From NCBI GenBank assembly GCA_031763025.1, contig JASSKH010000021.1:2232001-2296000 (forward strand): DNA of 64,000 nt. The letters run 5' to 3'. Within the stretch, counting starts at the first letter, position 1. Every line of letters begins with the position of its first letter. The stretch comes from Macrocystis pyrifera (lineage: Eukaryota > Sar > Phaeophyceae > Laminariales > Laminariaceae). A model generated the notes under the pieces. That model searched no databases and was not told the origin of the DNA. It saw nothing but the letters and a program-made list of their open reading frames with translations. Both the position numbers and the translations under genes were made by a program. This document shows positions 1-11,410 of the stretch, in pieces.

Positions 1-54
1 GTTTGTTCCCAATACGGGATTGCGGTCCTCACAACGGCAATGGGGCTAAGGTCG

Positions 55-207
55 AAGGCTATATTTTCGGAAGGCTGTCAACCAGACCTTTTCCGAAAAC
101 ACAATTTTCGGTTCTTGTTCGGGCTTGGCAACGAATAACCTTCCCATTCTGGATTAAGCGAGCGATGAAAAACGACTGCACACCCCCCGGCCATGCGAAC
201 TCAACAG
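55..207 (+). repeat. Dispersed repeat K
   Basis: TTCGGAAGGCTGTCAACCAGA and GAGCGATGAAAAACGACTGC, then CACCCC and CTCAACAG. The same order occurs at 18218-18365, 49380-49515 and inverted at 52970-53080. Often followed by element B or a C-run. Confidence 0.55.
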
Positions 208-308
208 CCTTAACTCTTTTAGTACCGCAGTCCCGTTTTGGGGACAAATCACTTGGAATTAGACTGGTTTGTCCCCAAATCGGGACTGCGGTACTAAAGG
301 GGTTAAGG
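208..308. mobile_element. Palindromic element B, best copy
   Basis: Arms of about 39 bases: TTTTAGTACCGCAGTCCCG at the left and CGGGACTGCGGTACTAAAGG at the right, centred on an ATCACTTGGAATTAGACTGG loop. Almost the whole element folds into a hairpin, as in fold-back MITEs. Confidence 0.8.
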
Positions 309-878
309 TAGTGTTCCAAGAATTGATGCTTGATTGGTCAAGTAGGGGTGTTCGATTCGGTTAGCGTTATTCTAGGGTATAAGGGGGTAGGGTCAGTGCT
401 CGGCTTAGGTTAGCCCGCTTTGTCTCATACGCAAGGCCCGTCAACCGTGGTGTCGACTACTGGCTATACTGCCTTCAAAGACGAGACGCACCCCCAAGGC
501 GCCGCGGAGGTGCTGGAGAACCGTTTTGGCCGTTTCGTGGAGGGCTGCACAAACTTTGGCCTTTGGGTCACCTTCGGTGAAATGGTCGAAAATATTCACT
601 TTGGTATTTTGTACGTTATCCTGACTCTGACCCCGACCGCCCCGGCCGACTGGGAAAACTCTGGGAAAATTCTCTGAAGACAATCTTGGGAAAGTTCTCG
701 GAATAAAGATCTATTGAGGAGATATTGTGAACTACCAGAAATCAATTATTTCCCGACAACACCACTGGCGTAGCGCCACTCCCCCAAGTAATTGGTCTCA
801 ATAAAGTTGGTGCTCGGGAGCGTGAGATGCACCACGCCCGTGCTGCCTATTACCGGAGTTGCTTGCTGGATGCATATA

Positions 879-1855
879 CAAGGCGCTTCGCTCCGCGGGC
901 GGCCTACGCCACCCGCTACGCTCGCTCAGGAAGGAAAACAACATCAAATTCTGCGAAGCGGACAGAGGTCCATGATTGAATATAGTTTTTTCGTGATTGA
1001 CTGTAGTTGCAAACTGGGGACTTGATAATGCCAACAGTTCCGCCGCCATGCTTCAGGAGAAAACGGCTCGGATGCCACATACACTTCGCGTCGCGGGCGG
1101 TTCCGCCCGCTACGCTCGATCACATGTCGTACGTACGTGCATACCCCAGGTAGGGTACTTGTTTTTCTTTTGATATGTTGTATGTACGAAAGAGAAAGCA
1201 CAGCAGCACGGCACGGCACAGCAGCACCGCAAAAACAATGAAAATGAAACCGAAAATTTCGGAAAGAAAAAAAAAAATCCTCGGCCGCTGTCATCTAACA
1301 ATTTTCTGCCTGATCGGAACACCTTGCACCGGTCAAAAAAGAAAAAAATCGAACAGCAGAGCTTCTCTCTCAGCCTCGTACGCCGCCCGCCTCTCTCGCG
1401 ACCACCTCGCCACCAATTCGGTCCGGGTAAAGCTTTACTCACTCTCTGCCACAGTGAGCCCCGTCGCCCGCCTCGCGTTAAGTCCGGTGCTCACCGTGGC
1501 CCTCAATCGCCAGCTCGACAATGTTGGTGCTCAGACTGCGTAACTCTCTCTGTGAACTTCAGCTTGGCCGCAAAAACAAGCACCGCTTGAATATTATCTT
1601 GTAAGATCGAACGATCCTTAAATACTCGTACGTACTCTATCCAAAATCACAAATGCAGGCCAGACAGAGCCCATTGATGCTTCCCTGGTGCCTCGAGGCA
1701 CACGCGACGCCTAGCCACGAAACCGGCGACCGCGCTCCTTCCAACCCCCCCCCCTACCCGCCAGCACCCGCTGACACCCGCGACGGCGTCGGGCTCGCCC
1801 GCGGTGCCGTGCTCCGAGTACACGCATGCACACGAAACGAAAGAAGAAAAAAGCA
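879..1855 (+). repeat. Family F repeat, copy 1 (diverged)
   Basis: From CAAGGCGCTTCGCTCCGCGG through GCGAAGCGGACAGAGGTCC and a GCGGGCGG hairpin, to the CACGAAACGAAAGAAGAAAA end, where GGGTC minisatellite begins. It is about 0.2 kb shorter than other copies. Confidence 0.75.
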
Positions 1856-1861
1856 GGGCTT

Positions 1862-2215
1862 TTCGCGGGTCATGACCCGACCCGCGGGTCGGGTCGCGGG
1901 TCGGGTCACGGGGTGTTCAAAATGTCACGGGTCGGATCGGGTCGGGTCAGGAAGTGGTCAAACTCTCACGGGTCGGGTCGGGTCGGGTCAAGAGGTTTTC
2001 AAATCTCACGGGTCGGGTTGGGTCGGGTCGGGTCAAGAGTTTTTCAAATCTCACGGGTCGGGTCGGGTCGGGCCAAGAGGTGGTGAAAAGTTCACGGGTC
2101 GGGTCAGGTCATGACCCGCGAGAAACGGGTCACTCGCGGGTCGGGCCAGCGTGACCCGCGAGTTCTTTTCTGCTGACCCGCGGGTCGGACCCGCGCATCC
2201 GGCCCGCGGACCCGA
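1862..2215 (+). repeat. GGGTCGGGTC minisatellite, block 1
   Basis: Units of about 38-42 bases made of 2-4 GGGTC pentamers plus a spacer (AAGAGGTTTTCAAATCTCAC). Mixed with the complement GACCCGCGGGTC, so some stretches fold back on themselves. Confidence 0.85.
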
Positions 2216-2414
2216 CACTCAAAGTACTTCCCGCTCTCTTACCCAAAGGCTTTTCTCGTACAAATACCCAATAATACTCCTTTGGCATCTTATTCAAACA
2301 TTAAAACACTGTCAAAATCCATAGACGCATGCCCGCATCCACTAATACCCACTACAGCCAGGCCACATATCGCTTGTGGGCACAAAATGAATATTAAATT
2401 GTTTTTGAAGTGTT

Positions 2415-2770
2415 GACCCACGGGCCGGATCCGCAGGTCGGACCTGCGGGTCAAGATAAATAGTCTCGCGGGCCAAGGTGACCCGACCCGCATGAAACCC
2501 GTGTCTCACGGGTCAATCCGAAGGTGGCGGGTCGGGTCGGGTCGGGTCAGGAGGTTTTGAATTTCGCAGGTCGGGTCGGGTCGGGTCAGGATATTTTCAA
2601 ATCTCACGGGTCGGGTCGGGTCGGGTCAACAACTTTATAAATCTCGCGGGTCGGGTCGGGTCGGGTCAAGAGGCTTTCAAAATTTCGCGGGTCGGGTCGG
2701 GTCAGCTGACCCGACCCGACCCGACCCGACCCGACCCGACCCGTGAGATTTGACCTGACCCGCGAAAAGC
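2415..2770 (+). repeat. GGGTCGGGTC minisatellite, block 2
   Basis: Five units with spacers such as AGGTTTTGAATTTCGCAGG, ending in a GGGTCGGGTCAGCTGACCCGAC palindrome-like switch to the complementary strand at about 2700-2740. Confidence 0.85.
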
Positions 2771-2849
2771 CCTGGAAAAAAGGGGAAAAAAAAACAGAAA
2801 GTGCAAAAGAATTTCAACGAGCCGGTGAAAAAAAGCGAAAGAGAGCCTG

Positions 2850-3030
2850 CCAAACCGCTGAAAAAAACGAAATCGGCCTTTTCTGTTTCCAAGATTTTTT
2901 CTTCTTTTTCCGAGTGAAAAAGTGTGGCACGATAAGTAAGCAAAGAAACCAAAGAACGCGAAGAAAGCAAAGATCGTAGAAGCGACAATAAATCGTGGTA
3001 GACTCGCTGAGCGCGAGGCAGGTGCTTCTA
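2850..3030 (+). repeat. Duplicated segment L, copy 1
   Basis: Matches 3565-3765: TTCTTCTTTTTCC, GGCACGATAAG, ACCAAAGAACGCGAAGAAAG, GTAGACTC. No gene. Confidence 0.65.
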
Positions 3031-3564
3031 ATTAAGTGATTAAAAAAAAGGGTAATCGTAAGTTATGTTTACTATGCACAAGGGCTCCGCTTCGCCGGCG
3101 ACGCTACGCTCGCCGAAGGAAGGATAGAATATGTGAAACGGATGGAGTTGGTACATGATTAGGCGCAACGCGGGACTTGACAACGCCAAGAGCTCCATGG
3201 TGCAGAGAGAAACCCACGTTTCATGCTTGATGGCGTTGAATGTATTATTTTTTTTATCATTAAGAACGGAAATCCAGGCAAACTACTCGTACTGTAGATT
3301 GTTGATGGCACCAAATTTATTACCAGTATCGGTTTTGGTCGCATTCCAAGAGGGGCGGAACCAAACCCCTTCCGCCCTCACGGACCATGAAAAAGAAACC
3401 GAAAGCCACACTGGTCGTAACTCTGATTGCTTTGACGGGGACGACCAGTATATCGAGTACATGCTACTGTCAATACTCGTTGCTCCGAGCTTTGGCGTGC
3501 TGTTTGCTGTGCGGGTTGCAAGCCATGCCAACTTCAACAAACGGGTGGGCCTGTCGAATCGCCG

Positions 3565-3765
3565 AAAGAAGAAAGAAAAAAAAAAAAAAAACGACTTTTT
3601 CTCTTTCCGAGAATTGTTTTTCTTCTTTTTCCCGAAAAAGAAAGTTAGGCACGATAAGATAAGCAAGCACGCAAAGAGACCAAAGAACGCGAAGAAAGAA
3701 AATACCGGAGAAGCGACGATTGTATGTCGTAGACTCTCTGAGAGCGAAGCAGGCCCTCCCTCGTA
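3565..3765 (+). repeat. Duplicated segment L, copy 2
   Basis: Second copy of the block at 2850. The 203-codon frame across it is a by-product of A-rich repeat. Confidence 0.65.
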
Positions 3766-3821
3766 GCAAAAGAAAGGTAAAGGCAAATGCAAGCAAGGAC
3801 GCATGCTACAGCAGAGGTGCA

Positions 3822-4060
3822 CCCATTAGTTTTCTGAGGCTCCTCACTTGACCTTAAGGAGCTCCACACCTCACCCGAAAACTGACTTCACCAAAAATCA
3901 GATTGCCTTTCGATGAATAACCTTGTGGCCCCCAAGTATACAAGAAAGTCATTTTTCGAAACAAGACCGGCATTCCGACGATTATGGGTTGAGGAGATTC
4001 GTCATTCAGAAAACGTTTTAGCGGAAATGTGCTACCTATATCGTAGAACGTGTTCAAGTC
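3822..4060 (+). repeat. Dispersed repeat H, copy 1
   Basis: Blocks TTTCTGAGGCTCCTCA, AAGGAGCTCCACACCTCACC, GGCATTCCGACGATTATGGG in the same order as 19885-20135 and 22718-22945. Confidence 0.6.
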
Positions 4061-4158
4061 TAAGTCTGTGTATGTATGTATATATGTATATGTGCAACGC
4101 CAAACAATAAGCACTGCTGTCTGTCATAGGCACTACCTTAATTCAAGAGGAATACGAC

Positions 4159-4272
4159 TATTACGGGGGACCATAGTCAACAGGACCTCCGGTACACACA
4201 GAAATCTATATGTTTACCTATTTTTACTACTGTAGCAGTCTTTGGTCCTATTTACTATGGCCCCCCGCAATA
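4159..4272 (-). mobile_element. MITE-like element A, copy 1
   Basis: Inverted termini TATTACGGGGGACCATAG and CTATGGCCCCCCGCAATA. Orientation is called minus when GGACCT precedes the AT-rich centre. The interior carries an extra ACTACTGTAGCAGT block absent from the other copies. Confidence 0.8.
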
Positions 4273-5465
4273 ATAGGAGGGAGAGAGAAGTGAAGGGCGA
4301 ACACAACAAACAGGGAGAGGGGAAAAAAAAAAATGAGAAAAAAAAATAAAAAGCATCCGAGGGGAGACGAAAAATAAATAAATAATTGCATCACGTCATC
4401 AAAAGACGAAAGCCGTCAGCGCCCTCAAAAGCCGAAGATGTCACCAAAGCGTGTACTGACAAACAATCGGCGAGGCATACCTTTGGATTGCAAGTGATAC
4501 GGGATGGTATGCCACAGCTCATCGGTGCCGTTCCCTTACGTACTGTCTCCTGCCGTGCGCCTTTCATCGCAACCAGTACATGCTTGTTTTTCTCCTGTCG
4601 AGACGCGCTTTTTTTTCACCCGCTTAAATGACCAGAGGCAACATTTCAGGAAAACGAGCTAAAGTGAGATCATCCTCATCGTCACCGCGAAGGCAGGCTG
4701 CTGCGTGTGGGTCCATCCGTCCGTGACGTACTTCGTTGCTGACAATTGTTCTTTTCGTTTCGTGCTTGTGGCGAGAGCCCGGAGTGAAGTTTCCCGACGA
4801 AATACAAGAAGAAGAAGAAGAAAAAAAATCAACACGTGTGATAAGAAACATCCCCCCCCCTCCCTCGTACGAATCTCCAGGCTGACTTTCCTCGGCAACG
4901 GGAAAGAGCGGTGCAAAAACACCTAGCGATGCGCCTGTGCGTTTATATCTATGGAAAGATCTCGGCGAAAGATAAATACCCAGAGCCACAATTTTGGTTG
5001 TGTGTGACCCCCCGCCAAAATTTCACTACGCGTCTACAGCAGTACGCGTCGTGTCTCAAGACTTTGGTAGGAGTAGTTGAGAATCTCAGGCTGAGACATA
5101 CGTTCAGTTTTTAAAGAAGTTGCGGCTAAGCCCTTGCGCTCAGCAAGGACGCCGCTCGAAATCCCCTAGAATTTTGTTTTCAAGAGCCTCTGCTCAACGT
5201 TGCCAATATCAATAGGCCGCCAGCCTTACGCCAAAACAGGAGATTCTCAACTGCTGTCGCGTTTCGTACAGTTTTGGAAAAAATACTCAAGCCATGGCAC
5301 TCACTGTTCGCCTTCCTTGAGGTCAGGCCTTGGGCAGGCGGGGCTTAGAGGTGCTACAGTACTCGTATGCTGTAAGAAACCACAATCGAGCGATAAAAGC
5401 CTGACAAGTTACATCAGGTGCACCTCTATCATACAGGCCCATACAGCGGCAAACCTCGAAACTTC

Positions 5466-5574
5466 TATTACGGGGGGCCATAGTAAATAGGACCAAATAT
5501 TGTTAGTAAAAACAGGCAAATATATAGGTTTTTATGTATACCATAGGTTCTATTAACTATGGACCCCCGTAATA
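5466..5574 (+). mobile_element. MITE-like element A, copy 2
   Basis: 109 bases with termini TATTACGGGGGGCC and GGACCCCCGTAATA, and the core GGACCAAATATTGTTAG. It lies 23 bases before a 105-base C-rich tract. Confidence 0.85.
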
Positions 5575-5596
5575 ATAAGTCGATCTCGCAAGTTCG

Positions 5597-5597
<1 letters not shown>

Positions 5598-5692
<95 letters not shown>

Positions 5693-5703
5693 CTCCCCCC
5701 CCC
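5598..5703. repeat. Poly-C tract, about 105 bases
   Basis: Ninety-four consecutive C interrupted only near its right end (CGCTCC). The longest homopolymer in the window. Starts after CAAGTTCGA. Confidence 0.9.
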
Positions 5704-6424
5704 GAGATACTGTTTTCTACGTTCGTTCTCACTTAGTAGTGCAAAAATTGACGCAGCCAATTAATAGCGCGTGTACGCAAATAATCTGACGCGAGTCGAC
5801 GAGGGAAAACAATGCCGAGCCTTCCTCTCGAGAAAAAAACGCCGGAGTGGTGGGGGAGAGGGGAGGAGTACCTGATATATGATCCCGGATCTGAGCTCCG
5901 AAAGGGAGGGAGTCCCAGGAGGCAGTGCCAACGTATTACCTGGCCCCCTCGGGAGGCTACACTTTGCGCAGGGGCCGCCAGGGGAAACAAAACGTGATAC
6001 ATACCCCAAAAATCGCTTGACAAAATGTGCGCTTCCGCAAGTAAAACCTTCTTTTGGGCACACAATACTTGCTGTGGGATAATTTCGCAGGATGCTGGAA
6101 GAGGGTGAAACGCCTGCCTGACCTCGAAACGGCATTGAAATATGCCTCAGTTTTTTTTTTCCTCTCCTTTTTTTCATCGCTTCGAGCGAAAAAAAGACAC
6201 CCATAAATAACATCATCGATTTTTTGTTTCCCCTGCAGAAGGTGCAAAACGTTGCGGCGCGCGAAACCTGCGGCAAATTGGGGTAGGAAGCCTAGCCGCA
6301 CATAGCCAGAGGCAAAAGGAACAAAAAAAGAAAACTTGGTGCCGCATTCAGGGGTTTCGGTTCAAACGACATGTGCCCGAAGGGATGTTTCCAAGGGTGC
6401 GTATAGTACCTGGTAGGCTTTATA

Positions 6425-6580
6425 CTCCGGGGGTACCCGGGTACCTACTCGATAGGGGTACCTAGGTGCCTACCTGTACGGGGGAGTACCCGGGTAGCTA
6501 CCCGATTATGGGGCTACCCGGGTACCTACCCGAGTTGGGGGTACCCGTGCACCTACCCGAGTATGACCTATGCAACCAGG
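6425..6580 (+). repeat. TACCCGGGTACC tandem repeat
   Basis: Five roughly 27-base units of GGGGGTACCCGGGTACCTAC type, each with a self-complementary GTACCCGGGTAC core. Further single copies occur at 6700-6730, 7080-7096 and 7320-7380. Confidence 0.8.
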
Positions 6581-6997
6581 TTGGATCAGGTTGGATACCC
6601 CGGTACCCTCAAAAGTATATTCGTATACCATTATAAACAGTGTTTCCCGCCACGATTACCAACGGTGCGTTATGCAGGGTGTATACGTATACTCTGCATG
6701 TACCCGGGTATCTACCCGGGTATGATCAACATTTTCGTTTTGTATCCTATTTATTCTCTTCGCCCTTGGTTTTCTCTCCCTTCTTCGACGCCTTAACTCA
6801 CATCTGGGGTCACACAGCAGTCTCTCCTCCCCCCTTCCCCCCTACGGCTTGTGCCTTGCTTTTTTTATGGGGACAACTTTCAGTCCTTTCTGCCCTCGTC
6901 GACCCCCGTCTAAGTGATTGCGCCCACCCACGCCACGAGTATGCGCTCTCAGCAGTCATTTTTATTTACTTTCGCAACTTTTAGTCATATTCTCACG

Positions 6998-7086
6998 ACG
7001 GTCGGATTCGAACCCAAGCATCAACCATAGTAGCATTAGCGGCTAATCACCAGAACACGGGGCCCACTGGCAGCCACGCTTGGTAC
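6998..7086 (-). other. tRNA-like segment
   Basis: The minus strand has GTGGCTGCCAGTGGG near its 5' side and GGGTTCGAATCCGACC at its 3' side, the spacing of a tRNA with a long variable arm. Stem pairing is imperfect, so I do not call a gene. Confidence 0.3.
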
Positions 7087-7109
7087 CCGGGTACCTTTGA
7101 GGATACTCG

Positions 7110-7310
7110 CATACCTGCACGATCACAAACAGTGTTTCCCGCCACGATTATCAACGGTGTGATGAGTAGGGTATATTGGTGCACCAGTCTCAACGGTAAT
7201 CCCCGCCGCGATTATCAACGGTGTGATGAGTAGGGTGCGTTCGTTTACCACTATCGACAGTGCTTTTCGTCACGACTATCAACGGTGTGTTAAAATACGG
7301 TGTGTTTATA
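7110..7310 (+). repeat. 70-base tandem repeat
   Basis: Three units containing CCCGCCACGATTATCAACGG then TGTGATGAGTAGGG. A related single unit sits at 6635-6690. Confidence 0.75.
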
Positions 7311-9239
7311 CTAGCAACCACCCGGGTATCTACCCGGGTATGACCAACATAGCCAGGCTTGGTACCCGGGTACCCCAGAGTATTTTTCCCAACTAAACAC
7401 ACCCTTACTTGCCGTATATCAAGGGTGTGCCTTGTAGCGCACCTGGTACCTACAGTAGTATATATACCGTATATCACACGGGTGATAACGTAACACCCCC
7501 CCATCGACGGACCTCCGTGCTGCTTTTCTCGCAAATAGGGAGAGTATATCATAGCACCGAGCGATTCATGCGTCCATAGAAAGGTCGGGACGAGATCTAT
7601 TTTTCCAAGGCCGCCATTTTCGTTGTGGATGTCCCCCTTAAGGCACGCATTGGAGACAACCGGCTCGAAAAATCGTCCCTGGGGGTAGGTTATCCTATCA
7701 CCCTGTGTGTTATCATATCACCCTGTGTGTTATCATATCTCATGACATCACCCGTGTGATGCGGTACACTGCTCGTCGTGCAGCATGCTTCTCGAAAAAG
7801 ACCTTGGCAAGCTACAGGAGCAGTGGCAGGGTGGTAGCATGGCGAGCGGCACCTCTTCGCCCTTGAGGTCCTTGGCCAATAGCAGTTGTCGAGGCTCGCG
7901 CGGGTCTATACCCTCCTAGAAATAGAAATTTCTCTCCTCACCGGCACCAAAATTTCTCAACGAAAAAACAAACAAAACGCCGGGAGTATTCGAAGAAGAA
8001 AAAACGACTCAGTCCCTTTTTTTTTAATTGCAGACAGGGGGGGGGGGGGGGGGGCGGGTATAGATCAAAACAAAAATATATATATATATATATATATATA
8101 TGAAAAAGCAAAAAACTGTTTTTCGTCCAGAATTTCCCCTCAGCTTTCTGGTTTGTGTTCTTGCTCTGGACGTTGGAAGCGGTTAAGGGTCGTTTTCTCG
8201 GCTTTTCGCGTACTCTCGACTAGACTCCCCCGTAACACCCTCAGAACTAACGCACACAAGTATACGTAGGCCCACCAAAAACATATATATTTTTTTTCAT
8301 CATCACTTTTACTTTCCAGCCCACTCGTAGGAGGTTTTACCCTCGACGATCTTCTGGACAAGCCGTGGTCACGGATGTCGTCCCTTCTCCCCCCCGGTAC
8401 GTGCCTTCAGTTTTTATCGCGCATAGGGTTCAACATTCCCACTACTCGTCGATTTTCATCGAATGTACAGCTAACTCACGCTCTCGCGCTTTCCGCTAAT
8501 CAATTTTATGCAAGAAAAAGTCCCTACGAGCATGCGCTCGGTGAGACTCGAACTCACGAAATTGATCTTGACAGTATATACATATATCGATAAGAACAAG
8601 AACATCAGACTCACTTTTTTGCAGGACACTAAGAAAATGAGACTGGTGTAAGAAACCGCACTCAGTGGCGAGAGCTACTCTAAACCAGCAGTACTCACAT
8701 TTCATCCGGTAGGATATTTCCGGGAAGTTTCCGGGAAAATTACAGTCACTCGTAGTGTGAGGGGGGAACTCGTGGTCAGTGGCGAGCGCTAACCCTAAAC
8801 TCTGCTGGCATGAAATAGGTAGGATCAGGGTTGTTCAAGGATGGTGCCTTTCTCGCACTATTGAATACCTGGAAGGCGTTTTTTGTTGGCGGCCCACACT
8901 GCTGTGCACACGACAGTACTTGGACTTAGTGCAAGATCGTACGTTACACGTGATAACTGTCTCAACAGAAGAAAAAACAGACAACGACGCAAAAATACCC
9001 GTAAGCGTAATTTTTTTCATGCTGCCCGACGTAATCCCGCTTGCACCCTCATCCCTCCCGGACCTGAGCATGGGAGAGAGATAGTAGGAGGGCTCGTGGG
9101 AGAGCGTGTCGACTAGGGCTCGACAGCAGGAGATGTGCTCACGACTGGTGCGTTAGTCGGAGGGCTCACGGGAGAACAAGTGGGAACCGGTTGAATCGGG
9201 GTGATAGGTCCTAGATACGACACCACCATGTACATCAAC

Positions 9240-9540
9240 TCGATTTGGGTTGGGTTGGGTTGGGTTTGCCTGGGCTGGGCGGGGTTGGATTGGGTCCGGT
9301 TGGGCTGGGTTGGGTGGGGTTGGGTCGGGTGGGGTCGGATCAGTTTGGGGTCGGGTTGGGGTGCCGTAGCACATGGGTGGGTGGTTGAGTGTTGGGTGGG
9401 TGTGTGAGTGGGTGTTGGGTGGGTGTATGAGTGGACGGGTCTGGTGGATGGGCGATTCGGTGTGTTTTGGGCCCACTAGAGACACGATAACCATCATGCC
9501 CAACGTTGGGGCTGGGTTAGGTTGGGTTGGGGTTGCGTCA
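9240..9540 (+). repeat. GGGTTGGGTT low-complexity tract
   Basis: Pentamer-like GGGTT/GGGTG units in a 300-base stretch. The long minus frame here (PTPPDPTPPNPAQP-type) is a by-product. Confidence 0.8.
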
Positions 9541-9874
9541 AGGAGCGGCAGCAAAGACGGGTGGATGGTTGTGGTTTTAGCACTGCGGAAGCAACGAATA
9601 ATTACTATCGTCCCGGTGGCCTTGTTTTTTTTTCCCCCTTCCACATTTTCCACATTTTCCGATGTCCGGTGTTCGACCAACGCCTTCGGGGCGTCAGAGG
9701 GGAAAAAAAAAAAAACGTCCAAAAACAAGTGACGACTGCAGCAACGGCCGCGGGAAGAAGCTCGAGCTACTGCTGTAGTGGGGCAGATGGCGCGTCCGAA
9801 CGGCACCACCCACCCACACGCAGCACGGCGGGACTTGAGCTGCTGAACACTCTTGCCACGACTATAAAATCGAT

Positions 9875-9983
9875 TATTACGGGGGTCCATAGTTAATAGG
9901 ACCTATGGTATAGATAAAAACCCATATATTTACCTATATTTACCAACAAAATTTGGTCCCGTTAACTATGGACCCCCGTAATA
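9875..9983 (-). mobile_element. MITE-like element A, copy 3
   Basis: 109 bases with perfect TATTACGGGGGTCCATAG ends. First of an inverted pair. Confidence 0.85.
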
Positions 9984-9993
9984 GTGCGACTAT

Positions 9994-10102
9994 TATTACG
10001 GGGGATCATAGTAAATAGGACCAAATAATGTTAGTAAAAATAGGAAAATATGTAGCTTTTTGTGTGTACCGTAGGTCCTATTTACTATGGACCCTTGTAA
10101 TA
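9994..10102 (+). mobile_element. MITE-like element A, copy 4
   Basis: 109 bases, opposite orientation to the copy 10 bases upstream. The right terminus is slightly eroded (CCCTTGTAATA). Confidence 0.85.
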
Positions 10103-11153
10103 ATAGTCGCGAGATAAGATGGTAATCGATTGTTTGGGCCGCTATACGCGGTTCATACTAATAGTGTGTACAGCAGTACGGTGCATCAAACAGTGTAATA
10201 AAATTATATAAAAAATACATCGAATGAGCATCTGCATACTGTGCCGGAAACATTTCACGTCTGTACATTATTAATAGTATTGCTTGCGTTTGGTGCAGCA
10301 TAAGCTTCAACTTTGATCACTCGTTATTTCCCGAAAGAAGAAAGCCACTGTTTCTTTGCTCGTAGAGAAATTGGGCGGAATCAAAACAAGCCGCCGTGGC
10401 GGTGAATTTGTGCCAGGTAGCGGTTACCAGTGCACGCGTTTAATGATACACCGCCGCCCGTTGTCTTCGGTTAGACATTGGACACCGCCACACATGCTTG
10501 GGGTATTTTTCTGAACCGCTATATGGTATGTAGTCAGCAGTACAGCAGCACTCGTGGCAACAACGGGGGAGCTGCTTGTGGAGCTCCTACTTGTAACCCA
10601 CATGCTGCAAACACAAATTCCTAACCCATCATAGCTGAAAGAGCCGAGATACAGGCCCTATCCGTAACCCAATATGCGCACCTAGTGCGAAGGCATGGTA
10701 TTGCGTAGGCTATTAATGCATTACGGTGTGTTATCTCTGTGTCGTAGTCTGTGACCACAGAGCTCGTATCTTTCTAGGGTGAAGAATCAGCACGGACACT
10801 GGGCTTGCTGGATGTCGACGAGTAGAAGAACGGCTTAATGTGAAGAACACACACACATACCACAGTACCTCTGCGCCAAACTCTATAGTCCTAGCCCTCA
10901 AATGTGTAGATAGCTGAGGGCATTATAGCTGCGGAGGTCACCACAGCGCAGACAGAAACATCAGCACAAATATGTATGACGCCCTGCGCAGCTGTCCGCG
11001 GATGTGGTTGGAGGTTTGGGTTAAGAGACAAGAATGCCTGAGCGTTCCTCGTGTCACTCCGCTGGTTTGAGCTCTTTCAGGTTTATGTATATGGGTTGCA
11101 AATTAGTATTTCCAACCTGCGAGTTGCAAAAAGGCGCTCTCCAACATTGAATC

Positions 11154-11262
11154 TATTACGGAGGTCCATAGTAAATAGGACCAAATATTGTTAGTAAAAA
11201 TAGGTAAATATACAGGTTTTTATGCATACTATAGGTCCTATTAACTATGGATCCCCGTAATA
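11154..11262 (+). mobile_element. MITE-like element A, copy 5
   Basis: 109 bases with ends TATTACGGAGGTCC and GGATCCCCGTAATA. It shows the uninterrupted interior ATATACAGG used as the reference for the insertion in the 16249 copy. Confidence 0.85.
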
Positions 11263-11289
11263 CTATCAATAGCATCCACGAGCGCCGAG

Positions 11290-11410
11290 ACACAACCGCG
11301 TAAGAAAGAAATCGAGGCTCGAGGTTTTAGCGACGCTAAGAAAATCGCACTAAGAAATCGCAAGAAAGAAATCGCGGCTCGAGTTTTCAGCGACGCTAAA
11401 GAAATTCGGA
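11290..11410 (+). repeat. 70-base tandem duplication
   Basis: Two units with AAGAAAGAAATCG(A/C)GGCTCGAG and AGCGACGCTAA. Confidence 0.7.

Noticed and set aside
5557..5789. Poly-Gly and poly-Pro frames
   Set aside because: They are only the translation of the C homopolymer.
7588..7684. Exon-like frame KGRDEIYFSKAAIFVVDVPL ending at GTAGGT
   Set aside because: It looked coding, but its 3' end (GAAAAATCGTCCCTGGGGG) is part of the repeat duplicated at 56640-56940, and no second exon fits in phase.
7786..7920. Small frame MLLEKDLGKLQEQWQ
   Set aside because: Plausible codon use, but too short, without a partner exon or homology that I can name.
8526..8570. GTGAGTTCGAGTCTCAC stem-loop like a tRNA T-arm (minus)
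   Set aside because: Only the T-arm is present. No acceptor, D- or anticodon arm could be fitted.
9153..9890. 245-codon minus frame rich in Pro/Thr
   Set aside because: It is the translation of the GGGTT low-complexity tract. It has no motif and its end runs into the element A terminus.
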